In this document: positions 1-6,260 of the stretch, piece by piece
Position numbering within the stretch: position 1 is the stretch's first letter
Layout of the letters: the number at the start of each line of letters is the position of its first letter
From: an uncultured Methylobacillus sp.
GTDB taxonomy: Bacteria; Pseudomonadota; Gammaproteobacteria; Burkholderiales; Methylophilaceae
NCBI GenBank assembly: GCA_946478965.1
Contig: CAMLDQ010000089.1
Span: 1 to 8,156, forward strand
Length of the DNA stretch: 8,156 nucleotides
Reading direction: 5' to 3'
Notes under the pieces: model-generated
Databases searched by the model: none
What the model was told of the DNA's origin: nothing
What the model saw: only the letters and a program-made list of their open reading frames with translations
Position numbers and translations under genes: made by a program

Positions 1-2
1 CC

Positions 3-467
3 TCGCGCGCCTGGTTCTCGCTCGGCCGCGACCGCTTCATGCCGGGCTGGTTCGGTGCGATCCATCCGCGCTACCGCACGCCGTACCGCGCGATCATCTT
101 TTTGATCCCGATCGCCGTGTCGTTCGCGTTCACCGGACTCCTGGACCAGGTGATTACGTTCTCCATCCTGTCGGGTCTGCTGGGCTATACCTTCATGTCC
201 ATCAACATGGTCAAGTTCCGCAAGAAGTGGCCGGTCGGCAGCATCAAGCGCGGTTACATCCACCCGTTCCATCCGATCCCGGCGATCGTGCTGTTCGTGC
301 TCTGTTCCGCGGTCTATTTCGCAACCTTCCTCGGTTATGGCGCTTCGTTGCTGGCGATCATGGCGTTCTACATCGTGGCTTCGATCTGGTTCACGCTGCG
401 GCGCTACCAGTTCGTGAAGCGCGGTGACCAGTTCACCATGCCGTGGCCACGCCCCGAAGGCTATTAA
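3..467 (+). CDS. APC-family amino acid/amine permease, C-terminal part (5' end outside window)
   Basis: The reading frame is open from the left edge, so only about the last 154 residues are present. It is an integral inner-membrane transporter fragment: four hydrophobic segments are visible (around AIIFLIPIAVSFAFTG, VITFSILSGLLGYTFMSI, IPAIVLFVLCSAVYFATFLG and LLAIMAFYIVASIWFTL). They are preceded by a loop containing SRAWFSLGRDRFMPGWFGAIHP, cut here only by the window edge. That loop, with its (S/F)xLxRDxxxP pattern and a following HPxxxTPxRA, is typical of the loop before the last helices of APC permeases. The tail is basic and ends in MPWPRPEGY. The style is closest to my memory of the ethanolamine/amino-acid permease branch, but substrate cannot be set from the C-terminus. 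The stop TAA at 465-467 is part of the Shine-Dalgarno stretch of the next gene, so the two are probably cotranscribed. Confidence 0.85.
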   Translation, partial: SRAWFSLGRDRFMPGWFGAIHPRYRTPYRAIIFLIPIAVSFAFTGLLDQVITFSILSGLLGYTFMSINMVKFRKKWPVGSIKRGYIHPFHPIPAIVLFVLCSAVYFATFLGYGASLLAIMAFYIVASIWFTLRRYQFVKRGDQFTMPWPRPEGY

Positions 468-480
468 GGAGGAATATGAA

Positions 481-912
481 ATGAACAACAAACTACTTTG
501 TGCCACGGACGGTTCGCATAGTGCCGAGAAGGCGGTGGATTACGCCATCGCCCTCGCCGGAAAGTCCGGCGCACACCTGACGTTCCTGACCGTCAACCAT
601 GTCACCAGCGAAGACCTGTCGCATAGCGCTTTCTGGGACTCTGCCGTGCTGAGTGCGGCGGATGCCCAGTTGCAGGGCGAACTGCAGGCGGCCACCGCGA
701 AGGCGAAAGCCGCTGGCCTGGCGAATGTCGCCTGCGCCACGGTGGAAGGTCATAACATCGCCGCCGCGATCATCGGGTTCGCCGAGAAAAACGGCTACGA
801 CCATGTGATTACCGGCTCGGTCGGTCGCACCGGCGTGGCGCGCATGCTGCTCGGTTCGATCGCACAGGACATCATCGTCAAGGCGCATTGCCCGGTGACG
901 GTGGTGCGTTGA
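481..912 (+). CDS. Universal stress protein, UspA family, ATP-binding type
   Basis: A 143-residue single-domain universal stress protein, the usual family length. It opens with a beta strand and LLCATDGSHSAEKAVDYA (residues 5-22), the standard Usp start with the conserved Asp10. It ends with G112-S-V-G115, nine residues, then G125-S126, which fits the G-2x-G-9x-G-S/T nucleotide-binding motif, so ATP binding is expected; the last strand is CPVTVVR. ATG at 481 is chosen because TAAGGAGGA lies at 465-473 with a spacing of about 8; the frame continues upstream to 424, but that would overlap the permease. It is a cytoplasmic stress protein, and pairing a Usp with a transporter in one operon is common. 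The partner or ligand beyond ATP is unknown. Confidence 0.95.
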   Translation: MNNKLLCATDGSHSAEKAVDYAIALAGKSGAHLTFLTVNHVTSEDLSHSAFWDSAVLSAADAQLQGELQAATAKAKAAGLANVACATVEGHNIAAAIIGFAEKNGYDHVITGSVGRTGVARMLLGSIAQDIIVKAHCPVTVVR

Positions 913-933
913 GCTAGTCTTCAATGAAGCACG

Positions 934-970
934 GAGGGTGCAGGGCACGCCTGCCTGCCCCTCTTTCTTT
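934..970 (+). terminator. Rho-independent terminator-like hairpin after uspA-type gene
   Basis: GAGGG (934-938) pairs with CCCTC (959-963), and GCAGG (940-944) pairs with CCTGC (950-954) around the loop GCACG. The two helices are separated by a small asymmetric internal loop. The T-rich run TTTCTTT (964-970) follows directly. It lies 22 bases past the UspA stop and would end the permease-usp transcript. The T run is broken by a C, so efficiency may be partial and read-through into the next genes is possible. Confidence 0.55.
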
Positions 971-979
971 ATCGGTCCA

Positions 980-1648
980 ATGAATATGCCTTTTGCTGCC
1001 GGTACATTAGCTGCGGTGTTCATCGCTGTCCTGTGGTGGATGTACCGCGATAATCACCTGAAAACAAAACACGGGCGTTCACGTCTGCTCGATCAATGCC
1101 TGGACTTGCTGCAAAGTCCGCGCCTGACAAGTAGCGCGGCGGGATATGCAAGCCTGGAAGGATGCTTTCGCGGTTATCGCGTGCATGTGAGTCTAGAGGA
1201 AGACCATATGGCGATGCGCAAGATTCCTTCGCTATGGCTGCACCTGGTCGTCAAGGGCAGGGGAACCTCGACCGCCGGCACGCTGGATATGCTGATGCGG
1301 CCGCAGAACACCGAATTCTACAGCCCATCCTGGGATTGGCACGGCACGGTGACACCGCTGCCCGGCTGGCCCGGTCATGCGCTCTACCGCACTCAGGACG
1401 AACCGCCCAACCTGCAGGTGATCGACCCGCACGTGCGGCATCTGTTCAGCGATGAAAAGGCCAAGGAACTGCTGCTGACGCCCCATGCGGTGCGCCTCAC
1501 TTACCAGGCCAAGCAGGCCGAGCGGGGCGAATACCTGCTGCTGCGTTCGGCCAGTTTCGATCATTCACCGCTCGCTCCCGATACCGTGCGGCATTTGCTG
1601 GAACGTGCTATCGAGATTAGACAAGATTTGGAAGGAGCCACTGCTTGA
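980..1648 (+). CDS. Membrane-anchored protein of unknown function
   Basis: I do not recognise this 222-residue protein. It has one N-terminal hydrophobic helix (roughly residues 4-20, MPFAAGTLAAVFIAVLWW) followed by MYRDNHLKTKHGR, whose positive charge suggests an N-out/C-in single-pass anchor. A soluble domain of about 195 residues follows, mixed alpha/beta in appearance, with GYRVHVSLEED, RKIPSLWLHLVVKG and YLLLRSASFDHSPL as strand-like stretches. ATG 980 is preferred over GTG 938, because 938 lies inside the hairpin ending at 970 and has its only purine-rich stretch right on top of it; ATG 986 is the other option. No strong Shine-Dalgarno precedes 980. Its TGA shares one base with the ATG of the next gene, so the two are probably translationally coupled. 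Confidence 0.75.
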   Translation: MNMPFAAGTLAAVFIAVLWWMYRDNHLKTKHGRSRLLDQCLDLLQSPRLTSSAAGYASLEGCFRGYRVHVSLEEDHMAMRKIPSLWLHLVVKGRGTSTAGTLDMLMRPQNTEFYSPSWDWHGTVTPLPGWPGHALYRTQDEPPNLQVIDPHVRHLFSDEKAKELLLTPHAVRLTYQAKQAERGEYLLLRSASFDHSPLAPDTVRHLLERAIEIRQDLEGATA

Positions 1649-1938
1649 TGAGCACCACCCTGGATAAACCCCTGCGGCCGCCGATGCGCCCGCACCTCGT
1701 ACTGCTGATCGCGCTGGTGTTGCCCGGCGTCGGCCAGGTGCTTAACAACACGCCGTCGCGCGGGCTGATGATGCTGTTCTTCATGCTGATGCTGGGCGTG
1801 ATTACCTTCAATCTCGCCGGCCCGGGGATTTCCGTGGTCGGCAAATTTTCCGGCGGCATCTTCATCTATGCGCTGTCGGTGATGGATGCGTATTACTGGG
1901 CGCGCTACCGCTGGGAACGCTTCAAGAATCGCGCATGA
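1648..1938 (+). CDS. Small TM2-like membrane protein
   Basis: A 96-residue integral membrane protein with about three hydrophobic stretches (residues 17-32, 39-57, 65-82). The pattern GVGQVLNNTPSRG (27-39) near the first helix and DAYYWARYRW (80-89) after the last resembles small TM2-domain-like proteins, which carry a G-x-G-x-x-Y/L...RG turn and a terminal D-x-Y. The family assignment is by pattern only and the function is unknown. ATG 1648 is chosen over TTG 1645 because GGAAGGAG (1630-1637) sits about 10 bases upstream. The start overlaps the previous stop by one base (TGATG), and the stop overlaps the next start by four (ATGA), making a tight operon. Confidence 0.75.
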   Translation: MSTTLDKPLRPPMRPHLVLLIALVLPGVGQVLNNTPSRGLMMLFFMLMLGVITFNLAGPGISVVGKFSGGIFIYALSVMDAYYWARYRWERFKNRA

Positions 1939-2639
1939 AGCCGGTCGCGATCATCCGGTTTTCACCCGCGGAAGGGCCGGGCCATCTGGCCGAGTTTCTC
2001 GACGCGGCGGCGATTCCCTGGCGACTGATCCGTATCGATGCGGGCGACCCACTGCCCGCCGACAGCCGCGAATACGCCGGCATCGCGATGATGGGTGGCC
2101 CCATGAGCGTGAATGATCCGCTGCCCTGGATACCGTCTCTGCTTGAACTGATCCGGGATGCCGTGGCGGAGGACATCCCCTTGATAGGGCACTGTCTGGG
2201 CGGACAGCTTATGGCCAAGGCGCTGGGAGGCACGGTAGTCGACAACCACTGCAAGGAAATGGGCTGGCATAAGGTCGACGCGGTTGATTCCGAGCAGGCG
2301 CGTTTCTGGCTCGGCGAGCTTGACGGGTTCGTCACCTTCCAGTGGCATTACCAGACCTTCAGCATCCCGCCCGGGGCGGCGCGGATCCTGCGCAACCCGT
2401 GGTGCGAAAACCAGGCCTTCGCGCTGGGGCCGCATATCGGCTTCCAGTGCCATATCGAAATGACGGCCGAAATGGTCGAGCAATGGTGTCGGGCGGATGC
2501 CGCGGAACTGGCTGCGGCCGCGGGGTCGCCATCCGTACAGGCGTGTGCCGATATCCTGGCCCAGCGTGTGGCACGTGTGGCGGCGCTGAACCAGGTCGCG
2601 GACCGGATCTACCGGCACTGGGCTGCGCAGCTCAAGTAA
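1935..2639 (+). CDS. Class I glutamine amidotransferase (GMP synthase-like GATase1 domain)
   Basis: A 234-residue stand-alone class I glutamine amidotransferase, a cytoplasmic alpha/beta-hydrolase-like fold that releases ammonia from glutamine or acts on a gamma-glutamyl or related amide. The nucleophile elbow is GHCLGGQ with Cys87. The catalytic His173 and Glu175 are in GFQCHIEMT (residues 169-177), so the Cys-His-Glu triad is complete. MMGGPMSVND (52-61), KEMGWHKV (107-114) and FQWHYQTF (135-142) match the GMP-synthase-type GATase subgroup. No synthetase domain is attached, so it is not GuaA; such lone enzymes are usually annotated only as type 1 glutamine amidotransferases. ATG 1935 overlaps the previous stop (ATGA) and lacks a clear Shine-Dalgarno, suggesting coupled translation with the membrane proteins upstream. 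The acceptor substrate is unknown. Confidence 0.92.
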   Translation: MKPVAIIRFSPAEGPGHLAEFLDAAAIPWRLIRIDAGDPLPADSREYAGIAMMGGPMSVNDPLPWIPSLLELIRDAVAEDIPLIGHCLGGQLMAKALGGTVVDNHCKEMGWHKVDAVDSEQARFWLGELDGFVTFQWHYQTFSIPPGAARILRNPWCENQAFALGPHIGFQCHIEMTAEMVEQWCRADAAELAAAAGSPSVQACADILAQRVARVAALNQVADRIYRHWAAQLK

Positions 2640-2692
2640 GCGGGGCCAGGGCGTGTTCGCACTAACCATTTTGGAGTAATCCCTAGTGGGAA

Positions 2693-2721
2693 TTGTGGAA
2701 GCGCTTGACGCTTCCGATAAT
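2693..2721 (+). promoter_or_regulatory. Possible promoter with a perfect dyad filling the spacer
   Basis: TTGTGG (2693-2698) and GATAAT (2716-2721) are spaced 17 bases apart; the -10 matches five of six consensus positions and the -35 three of six. The spacer and the end of the -35 are occupied by the inverted repeat GGAAGCG-CTTGA-CGCTTCC (2697-2715), with two perfect 7-base arms. No T run follows, so it does not look like a terminator; position suggests an operator. Transcription would begin near 2728, giving a leader of about 220 bases before folE2. The winged-helix protein encoded at 5952-6260 is an obvious candidate ligand, but that is inference. Confidence 0.4.
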
Positions 2722-2727
2722 GGCATC

Positions 2728-2951
2728 AAGTTTGACGAGTCTATTTTGATCTCTGAGTCGTCGGCTTATCTCCTCTCTCTCCTCCCAATGGTGAGGCCTG
2801 AAAGGGGGTTGGTACACGACATGCGTGCATCACGAATTGTTCTTTTTCTTGTTCGGGCAGGACTCATGCGGTGTATTACCCCCTTCTTTTTTTGGCTTTC
2901 GTCGTATGGCTCCGGATGGCCCGGGTGTTTTGAGTTGGAAAGGTGAACAGC
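2728..2951 (+). promoter_or_regulatory. folE2 operon leader with attenuator-like structure
   Basis: The 312 bases between the amidotransferase stop and the folE2 start hold no convincing gene. This part is visibly richer in T and lower in GC than its neighbours. It contains a pyrimidine run (2769-2786), a triple hexamer TTGTTC/TTTTTC/TTGTTC (2837-2854) and the long hairpin plus T7 at 2802-2893. An 86-codon frame starts at GTG 2686 and ends at TGA 2946, six bases before the folE2 ATG. GGAG (2673-2676) lies 9 bases upstream of it, but the product resembles nothing I know and its N-terminal part lies on the proposed promoter. I see no FMN-riboswitch consensus. Leader-level control of the operon is inferred from the structure. 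Confidence 0.4.
2802..2893 (+). terminator. Long hairpin followed by T7: attenuator or small-RNA terminator
   Basis: AAGGGGGT (2802-2809) pairs perfectly with ACCCCCTT (2878-2885), and CTTTTTTT (2886-2893) follows at once. The helix continues after a small internal loop with TACAC (2813-2817) to GTGTA (2871-2875), then with CATG (2820-2823) to CATG (2865-2868). The apex is weakly paired and contains the T-rich hexamer repeat. Strong stem plus T7 is what an intrinsic terminator shows. Lying between a possible promoter and folE2, it would act either as an attenuator or as the end of a roughly 165-base small RNA. Confidence 0.55.
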
Positions 2952-3752
2952 ATGAATCTCCCTATCGAATTGCCCATCGAAGATGTGCAGAACACGCCGG
3001 ACCATCGCTGTCTTGCGATCGACAAGGTTGGCATCCGCGCCATTCGGCACCCGGTAAGCATCCGGGAACGTAGCGGAAACGCCCAGCATACGGTCGCCAG
3101 CTTCAGCCTCTACGTGCATCTTCCCCAACATTTCAAGGGAACGCACATGTCGCGTTTCGTCGAGTTGCTGCACGCCCAGGGCGGTGCGATCTCGGTCGAG
3201 AATTTCGAGGCCCTGCTGCAAAGCATGGTGCTGCGCCTCGAAGCCGAATCCGGCCATATCGAGATGAGCTTTCCCTACTTCGTCAACAAATCCGCTCCCG
3301 TTTCCGGCGTGCAGAGCCTGATGGATTATGAAGTGACGCTGATCGGCGACATCCGCGACGGGCGCTGCGACGTAACACTCAAAGTACTGGTACCGGTGAC
3401 CAGCCTGTGCCCCTGCTCCAAGAAAATCTCCAGCTACGGGGCGCACAACCAGCGTTCGCATGTGACCATTACCGCACAATTGCGCGAATTCGTCTGGATC
3501 GAGGATCTGATCGACCTGGTGGAAGAACAGGCCTCCAGCCAGCTTTACGGGTTGCTGAAGCGGCCGGACGAGAAGTTCGTCACGGAATACGCCTACGATC
3601 ATCCCAAGTTCGTCGAGGACATGGTGCGCGACGTCGCCGCCGAAGTGGCCGCCGATCCGCGCCTGGGGCGCTTCCAGGTGGAATGCGAGAATTTCGAATC
3701 CATCCACAACCATTCTGCCTATGCCGTGATCGAAGGCGGAGGTGAAGCATGA
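2952..3752 (+). CDS. folE2: GTP cyclohydrolase FolE2 (type IB)
   Basis: A 266-residue GTP cyclohydrolase IB, which converts GTP to 7,8-dihydroneopterin triphosphate and formate, the first step of tetrahydrofolate (and queuosine) synthesis, in the cytoplasm. The hallmark [19 protein letters not shown] lies at residues 151-169. Comparison with the Neisseria FolE2 active site, as I remember it, puts the metal ligands at Cys153, His165, Glu207 (PDEKF) and Glu222 (FVEDM), all with a constant offset of 6, so the site looks intact. ATG 2952 is chosen because GGAAAGGTG (2937-2945) precedes it; GTG 2943 in the same frame lies within that stretch. Unlike FolE, this enzyme type does not depend on zinc and is often used under zinc limitation, but I see no Zur-box pattern upstream. 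Its stop overlaps the next start (ATGA at 3749-3752). Confidence 0.96.
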   Translation: MNLPIELPIEDVQNTPDHRCLAIDKVGIRAIRHPVSIRERSGNAQHTVASFSLYVHLPQHFKGTHMSRFVELLHAQGGAISVENFEALLQSMVLRLEAESGHIEMSFPYFVNKSAPVSGVQSLMDYEVTLIGDIRDGRCDVTLKVLVPVTSLCPCSKKISSYGAHNQRSHVTITAQLREFVWIEDLIDLVEEQASSQLYGLLKRPDEKFVTEYAYDHPKFVEDMVRDVAAEVAADPRLGRFQVECENFESIHNHSAYAVIEGGGEA

Positions 3753-4891
3753 ACGATCTCAATCCAGCCTTCCTCGGCCTCGATCATCATTTCGAGCTGG
3801 GCATCAGCCCGGTCACGGAGATCATCGAGGACATCCGTGCCGGACGCATGGTGGTGCTGGTGGACGAAGAGGACCGTGAGAACGAGGGCGATCTCGTCAT
3901 GGCGGCACAGTTCACCACGGCGGCGGACATCAATTTCATGGCGCGCTTCGGCTGTGGCCTGATTTGCCTGACGCTGACCGAAGCCCGCTGCAAGCAGCTC
4001 GACCTGGCGCCGATGGTGGCGCGCAACGGCGCCCGCATGGGCACCAACTTCACGGTGTCGATCGAAGCCGCTGAGGGCGTGACGACGGGTATTTCCGCGG
4101 CTGATCGTGCGCATACGATACAAGCCGCGGTGCGCCATGACGCGCAGCCGTCCGACCTCGTCAGCCCGGGGCACGTGTTCCCGCTGATGGCGCAGAACGA
4201 TGGCGTGCTGGTGCGCGCCGGGCATACCGAAGCGGGCTGCGACCTGGCGCGCATGGCGGGGCTGGAACCGGCTGCCGTCATCTGCGAAATCCTGAACGAA
4301 GACGGCACCATGGCGCGCATGCCGCAGTTGCGCGAATTCGCCTTGGAGCACGGTATCCGCATCGGCACCATCGCCGACCTGATCCGCTACCGCAGCCAGA
4401 CCGAAACCCTGATAGAGCGCATGGCCGAACGGCAGGTAGCGACGCCTTACGGCGAATTCCGCCTGCTGGCTTACCTGGACCGGACTGCGGGCGAAACACA
4501 TATTGCGTTGGTGAAGGGCGATCCCGCGCGCGCTGCCGAAGTGCTGGTGCGCGTGCACGAGCCGCTGTCGGTATTCGACCTGATCGATGGCGGCAACCGC
4601 ACGCACAGCTGGAGCGTACCGGAGGCGATGGCGCGCCTGCAGCGAGCTGAAGCCGGTGTTCTGGTGCTGCTGCGGCGCGGCGAGGACAGCCAGGAGCTGA
4701 TTGCGCGCATCCGCAACGCGGACCAGCCGGCGCCCAGCAAGCATGCCCTGCGCGACCACGGTATCGGGGCGCAGATCCTGCGGGATCTGGGCGTTGCCCG
4801 CATGCAGCTGCTCGCCGCGCCGCGCAAGATACCCAGCCTGGCCGGCTTCGGGCTGGAAGTCACCGGTTTCGTCGAGCCTGGCGCAGCATGA
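3749..4891 (+). CDS. ribB: 3,4-dihydroxy-2-butanone 4-phosphate synthase fused to a degenerate GTP cyclohydrolase II-like domain (RibBX type)
   Basis: A 380-residue two-domain protein of the RibBA family. The N-terminal domain (about 20-217) is a DHBP synthase, converting ribulose 5-phosphate to 3,4-dihydroxy-2-butanone 4-phosphate and formate for riboflavin synthesis. It keeps [11 protein letters not shown] (39-49), [13 protein letters not shown] (112-124), SPGHVFPL (139-146) and [17 protein letters not shown] (156-172). The C-terminal half (about 228-375) has the GTP cyclohydrolase II outline: [10 protein letters not shown] (268-270), [14 protein letters not shown] (336-349) and GFGLEV. However, the three zinc cysteines are gone: where RibA has RCDCG this protein has RTHSW (284-288), and the first cysteine site reads EPLS. 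The second activity is therefore probably lost, as described for RibBX hybrids of gammaproteobacteria. GGAGGTG (3738-3744) serves ATG 3749. It overlaps folE2 upstream and the permease downstream by ATGA. Confidence 0.93.
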   Translation: MNDLNPAFLGLDHHFELGISPVTEIIEDIRAGRMVVLVDEEDRENEGDLVMAAQFTTAADINFMARFGCGLICLTLTEARCKQLDLAPMVARNGARMGTNFTVSIEAAEGVTTGISAADRAHTIQAAVRHDAQPSDLVSPGHVFPLMAQNDGVLVRAGHTEAGCDLARMAGLEPAAVICEILNEDGTMARMPQLREFALEHGIRIGTIADLIRYRSQTETLIERMAERQVATPYGEFRLLAYLDRTAGETHIALVKGDPARAAEVLVRVHEPLSVFDLIDGGNRTHSWSVPEAMARLQRAEAGVLVLLRRGEDSQELIARIRNADQPAPSKHALRDHGIGAQILRDLGVARMQLLAAPRKIPSLAGFGLEVTGFVEPGAA

Positions 4892-5955
4892 GCAGCTATG
4901 TGATGAACCAGGCCATCGCCCTGCACCACCGGCGCAACCAGCGCTGGGGCTTCATGTGGGCGCTGTGGACCGCGATCCTGTGGGGCGCCTGGTACGTGCC
5001 CGGCACGGCGCTCTGGTACGAGCGGCCGTATGCGGATATCCCGGTCGATCACCAGTCGCTCAGGCTGGCTGCCACCGCCGTGATGACCTGGGTGCATGCG
5101 ATCACCGTGCTGGGCTTCCTGTTGCTGTGGAATGCCGTGCTTGGCAAGTTGCGCGATTACGGCCGCACACTGGTCCGCTTCCGCCGCATTTCCAAGTGGT
5201 ATGCGCTGGCCTCGCTGTGCGGCGGGCCGATGGCGATTTTCGGTTCCTATCTGGCGATGGGCTACGTTGGCCCGGTGTTCGCCGCGATTACCTCGCTGTT
5301 CTATCCTGTGGTCGGCGCCGTCATCGCCAGGCTCTGGTATCGGGAAAAAATATCGCGCCGCGCCGCGATGGGCATGGCCATCATCATCGCCGGCGGCATG
5401 GTGATCTACGGGCCGGGATTGTTTGGTGAAATGGACCTGACCAACAATCATGCCTGGCTCGGCTATCTCGGCGGTGTGCTGTCCGCGCTGGGATGGGGCG
5501 CCGAGGGAGCCGTTGCCGCGCGTGCGATGGACGTGACCGACCCGGATGTCGGCATCCAGTGCCGCTTCAGTTTCGAGGTGTTGTTCTGGGGAGTGCTGAT
5601 CCTGCCGGCGCTGGCGCTGTTCAGCGACTTGCCGGTTGGCGAGCTGGTGGTTTCCACGCTGACGTCCGGCAAGGCCATGCTGTGGATCCTGCTGGCGGCC
5701 GCCTGCCACGCCTATTGTTATACCGCGTTCTACAAGAGTTTCAGCCTGATCGGAGTGGGAAGAGGCGAAGCGATCGGCAATCTCTATGCCGTTTTTGCAC
5801 TGATTTTCATCGCCGCGTTCACGCTGCAGTTTCCGCAATGGTATTTCCTGGTCGGCCTGGTGCTGACGGTACTGGGCAGTTTCGTGATGTTCGCGGAGCC
5901 CGCCGAATCCGTCGCACAGCTGCGTGATCTCGTACCGGTGAAGGAGGGAACATGA
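4888..5955 (+). CDS. DMT-superfamily (EamA-like) ten-helix permease
   Basis: A 355-residue inner-membrane protein with about ten hydrophobic helices (near residues 20-38, 60-85, 104-122, 127-148, 157-176, 188-210, 228-246, 262-282, 295-314, 318-336). They form two five-helix halves, the layout of drug/metabolite transporters. GPVFAAITSLFYPVVGAVIARLWYREKISRRAAMGMAIIIAGG (127-169), quoted here only by its two ends GPVFAAITSLFYPVV and YREKISRRAAMGM, shows the typical EamA helix 4 / loop / helix 5 signature. In the second half, GRGEAIGNLYAVFALIF and GLVLTVLGSFVMF repeat the pattern. It is longer than most EamA proteins (about 290-300). Cotranslation with folE2 and ribB makes a pterin, flavin or precursor the first guess for cargo, and the riboflavin transporter RibN is also in this superfamily; cargo and direction are inferred only. 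Start and stop both overlap neighbours by ATGA, and no strong Shine-Dalgarno precedes it. Confidence 0.88.
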   Translation: MSSYVMNQAIALHHRRNQRWGFMWALWTAILWGAWYVPGTALWYERPYADIPVDHQSLRLAATAVMTWVHAITVLGFLLLWNAVLGKLRDYGRTLVRFRRISKWYALASLCGGPMAIFGSYLAMGYVGPVFAAITSLFYPVVGAVIARLWYREKISRRAAMGMAIIIAGGMVIYGPGLFGEMDLTNNHAWLGYLGGVLSALGWGAEGAVAARAMDVTDPDVGIQCRFSFEVLFWGVLILPALALFSDLPVGELVVSTLTSGKAMLWILLAAACHAYCYTAFYKSFSLIGVGRGEAIGNLYAVFALIFIAAFTLQFPQWYFLVGLVLTVLGSFVMFAEPAESVAQLRDLVPVKEGT

Positions 5956-6260
5956 AATTGCATCTGAAAGGCCATCTGCTGGTGCTGCTGAGCCGGCGCG
6001 AGTCGGTGTGGGATTACGAACTGGTGGAGCGAACGATGTGGGAATACCGCCTGGGCGGGCGCTACTGGATCAACAGCTTGTGCGTCGCCTTGGACGAACT
6101 GGCCGCAGCCGGGCTGATCGCGTGCGCGGAGAGCCGCCTCGACGACGGCTCGCGCATTGCGCCGGGGCGCGTCCTGTTCCGCTGGCTGCTGACCGATTTC
6201 GGCCGCAAGCGCATGCAGGATACCGGCTTGCTGGAAGAACTGCGGGCGGAGGCCGCATGA
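5952..6260 (+). CDS. Small winged-helix (PadR/MarR-like) DNA-binding protein
   Basis: A 102-residue protein whose residue pattern fits a winged helix-turn-helix. A first helix GHLLVLLSRRESVWDYELVE (7-26) is followed by a second element, a probable recognition helix YWINSLCVALDELAAAGLIA (38-57), and then a wing. In the wing, SRLDDGSRIAPGRVLFRWLLT (61-81, ends quoted as SRLDDGS and RVLFRWLLT) would form the two strands. It closes with TDFGRKRMQ, like the L-T-x-x-G-R end of PadR/MarR-type domains. No effector domain is attached. AAGGAGGG (5941-5948) is a near-perfect Shine-Dalgarno, stronger than that of the permease before it. Its place in the operon suggests an autoregulator, perhaps acting on the dyad at 2697-2715. 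The exact family is uncertain. Confidence 0.7.
   Translation: MKLHLKGHLLVLLSRRESVWDYELVERTMWEYRLGGRYWINSLCVALDELAAAGLIACAESRLDDGSRIAPGRVLFRWLLTDFGRKRMQDTGLLEELRAEAA

Noticed and set aside
493..1023. A 176-codon minus-strand frame opposite the universal stress protein
   Set aside because: Shadow of the Usp gene; no recognisable domain and no ribosome-binding site.
2728..2951. FMN riboswitch before folE2/ribB
   Set aside because: The conserved blocks of the FMN aptamer are absent; the hairpin and T7 are all that remains, so no class is claimed.
2640..2951. Zur box upstream of folE2
   Set aside because: FolE2 genes are often Zur-controlled, but no AT-rich palindrome of the Zur type is visible; the only good dyad is GC-rich.
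2766..3713. A 315-codon minus-strand frame
   Set aside because: It is the antisense of folE2 and its leader; composition is shadow-like and the sense strand is clearly FolE2.
4471..5838. A 455-codon open frame on the minus strand
   Set aside because: It lies antisense to the ribB-type gene and the permease, is rich in R, Q, H and G as GC-rich shadows are, and has no family motif; both sense genes are well supported.
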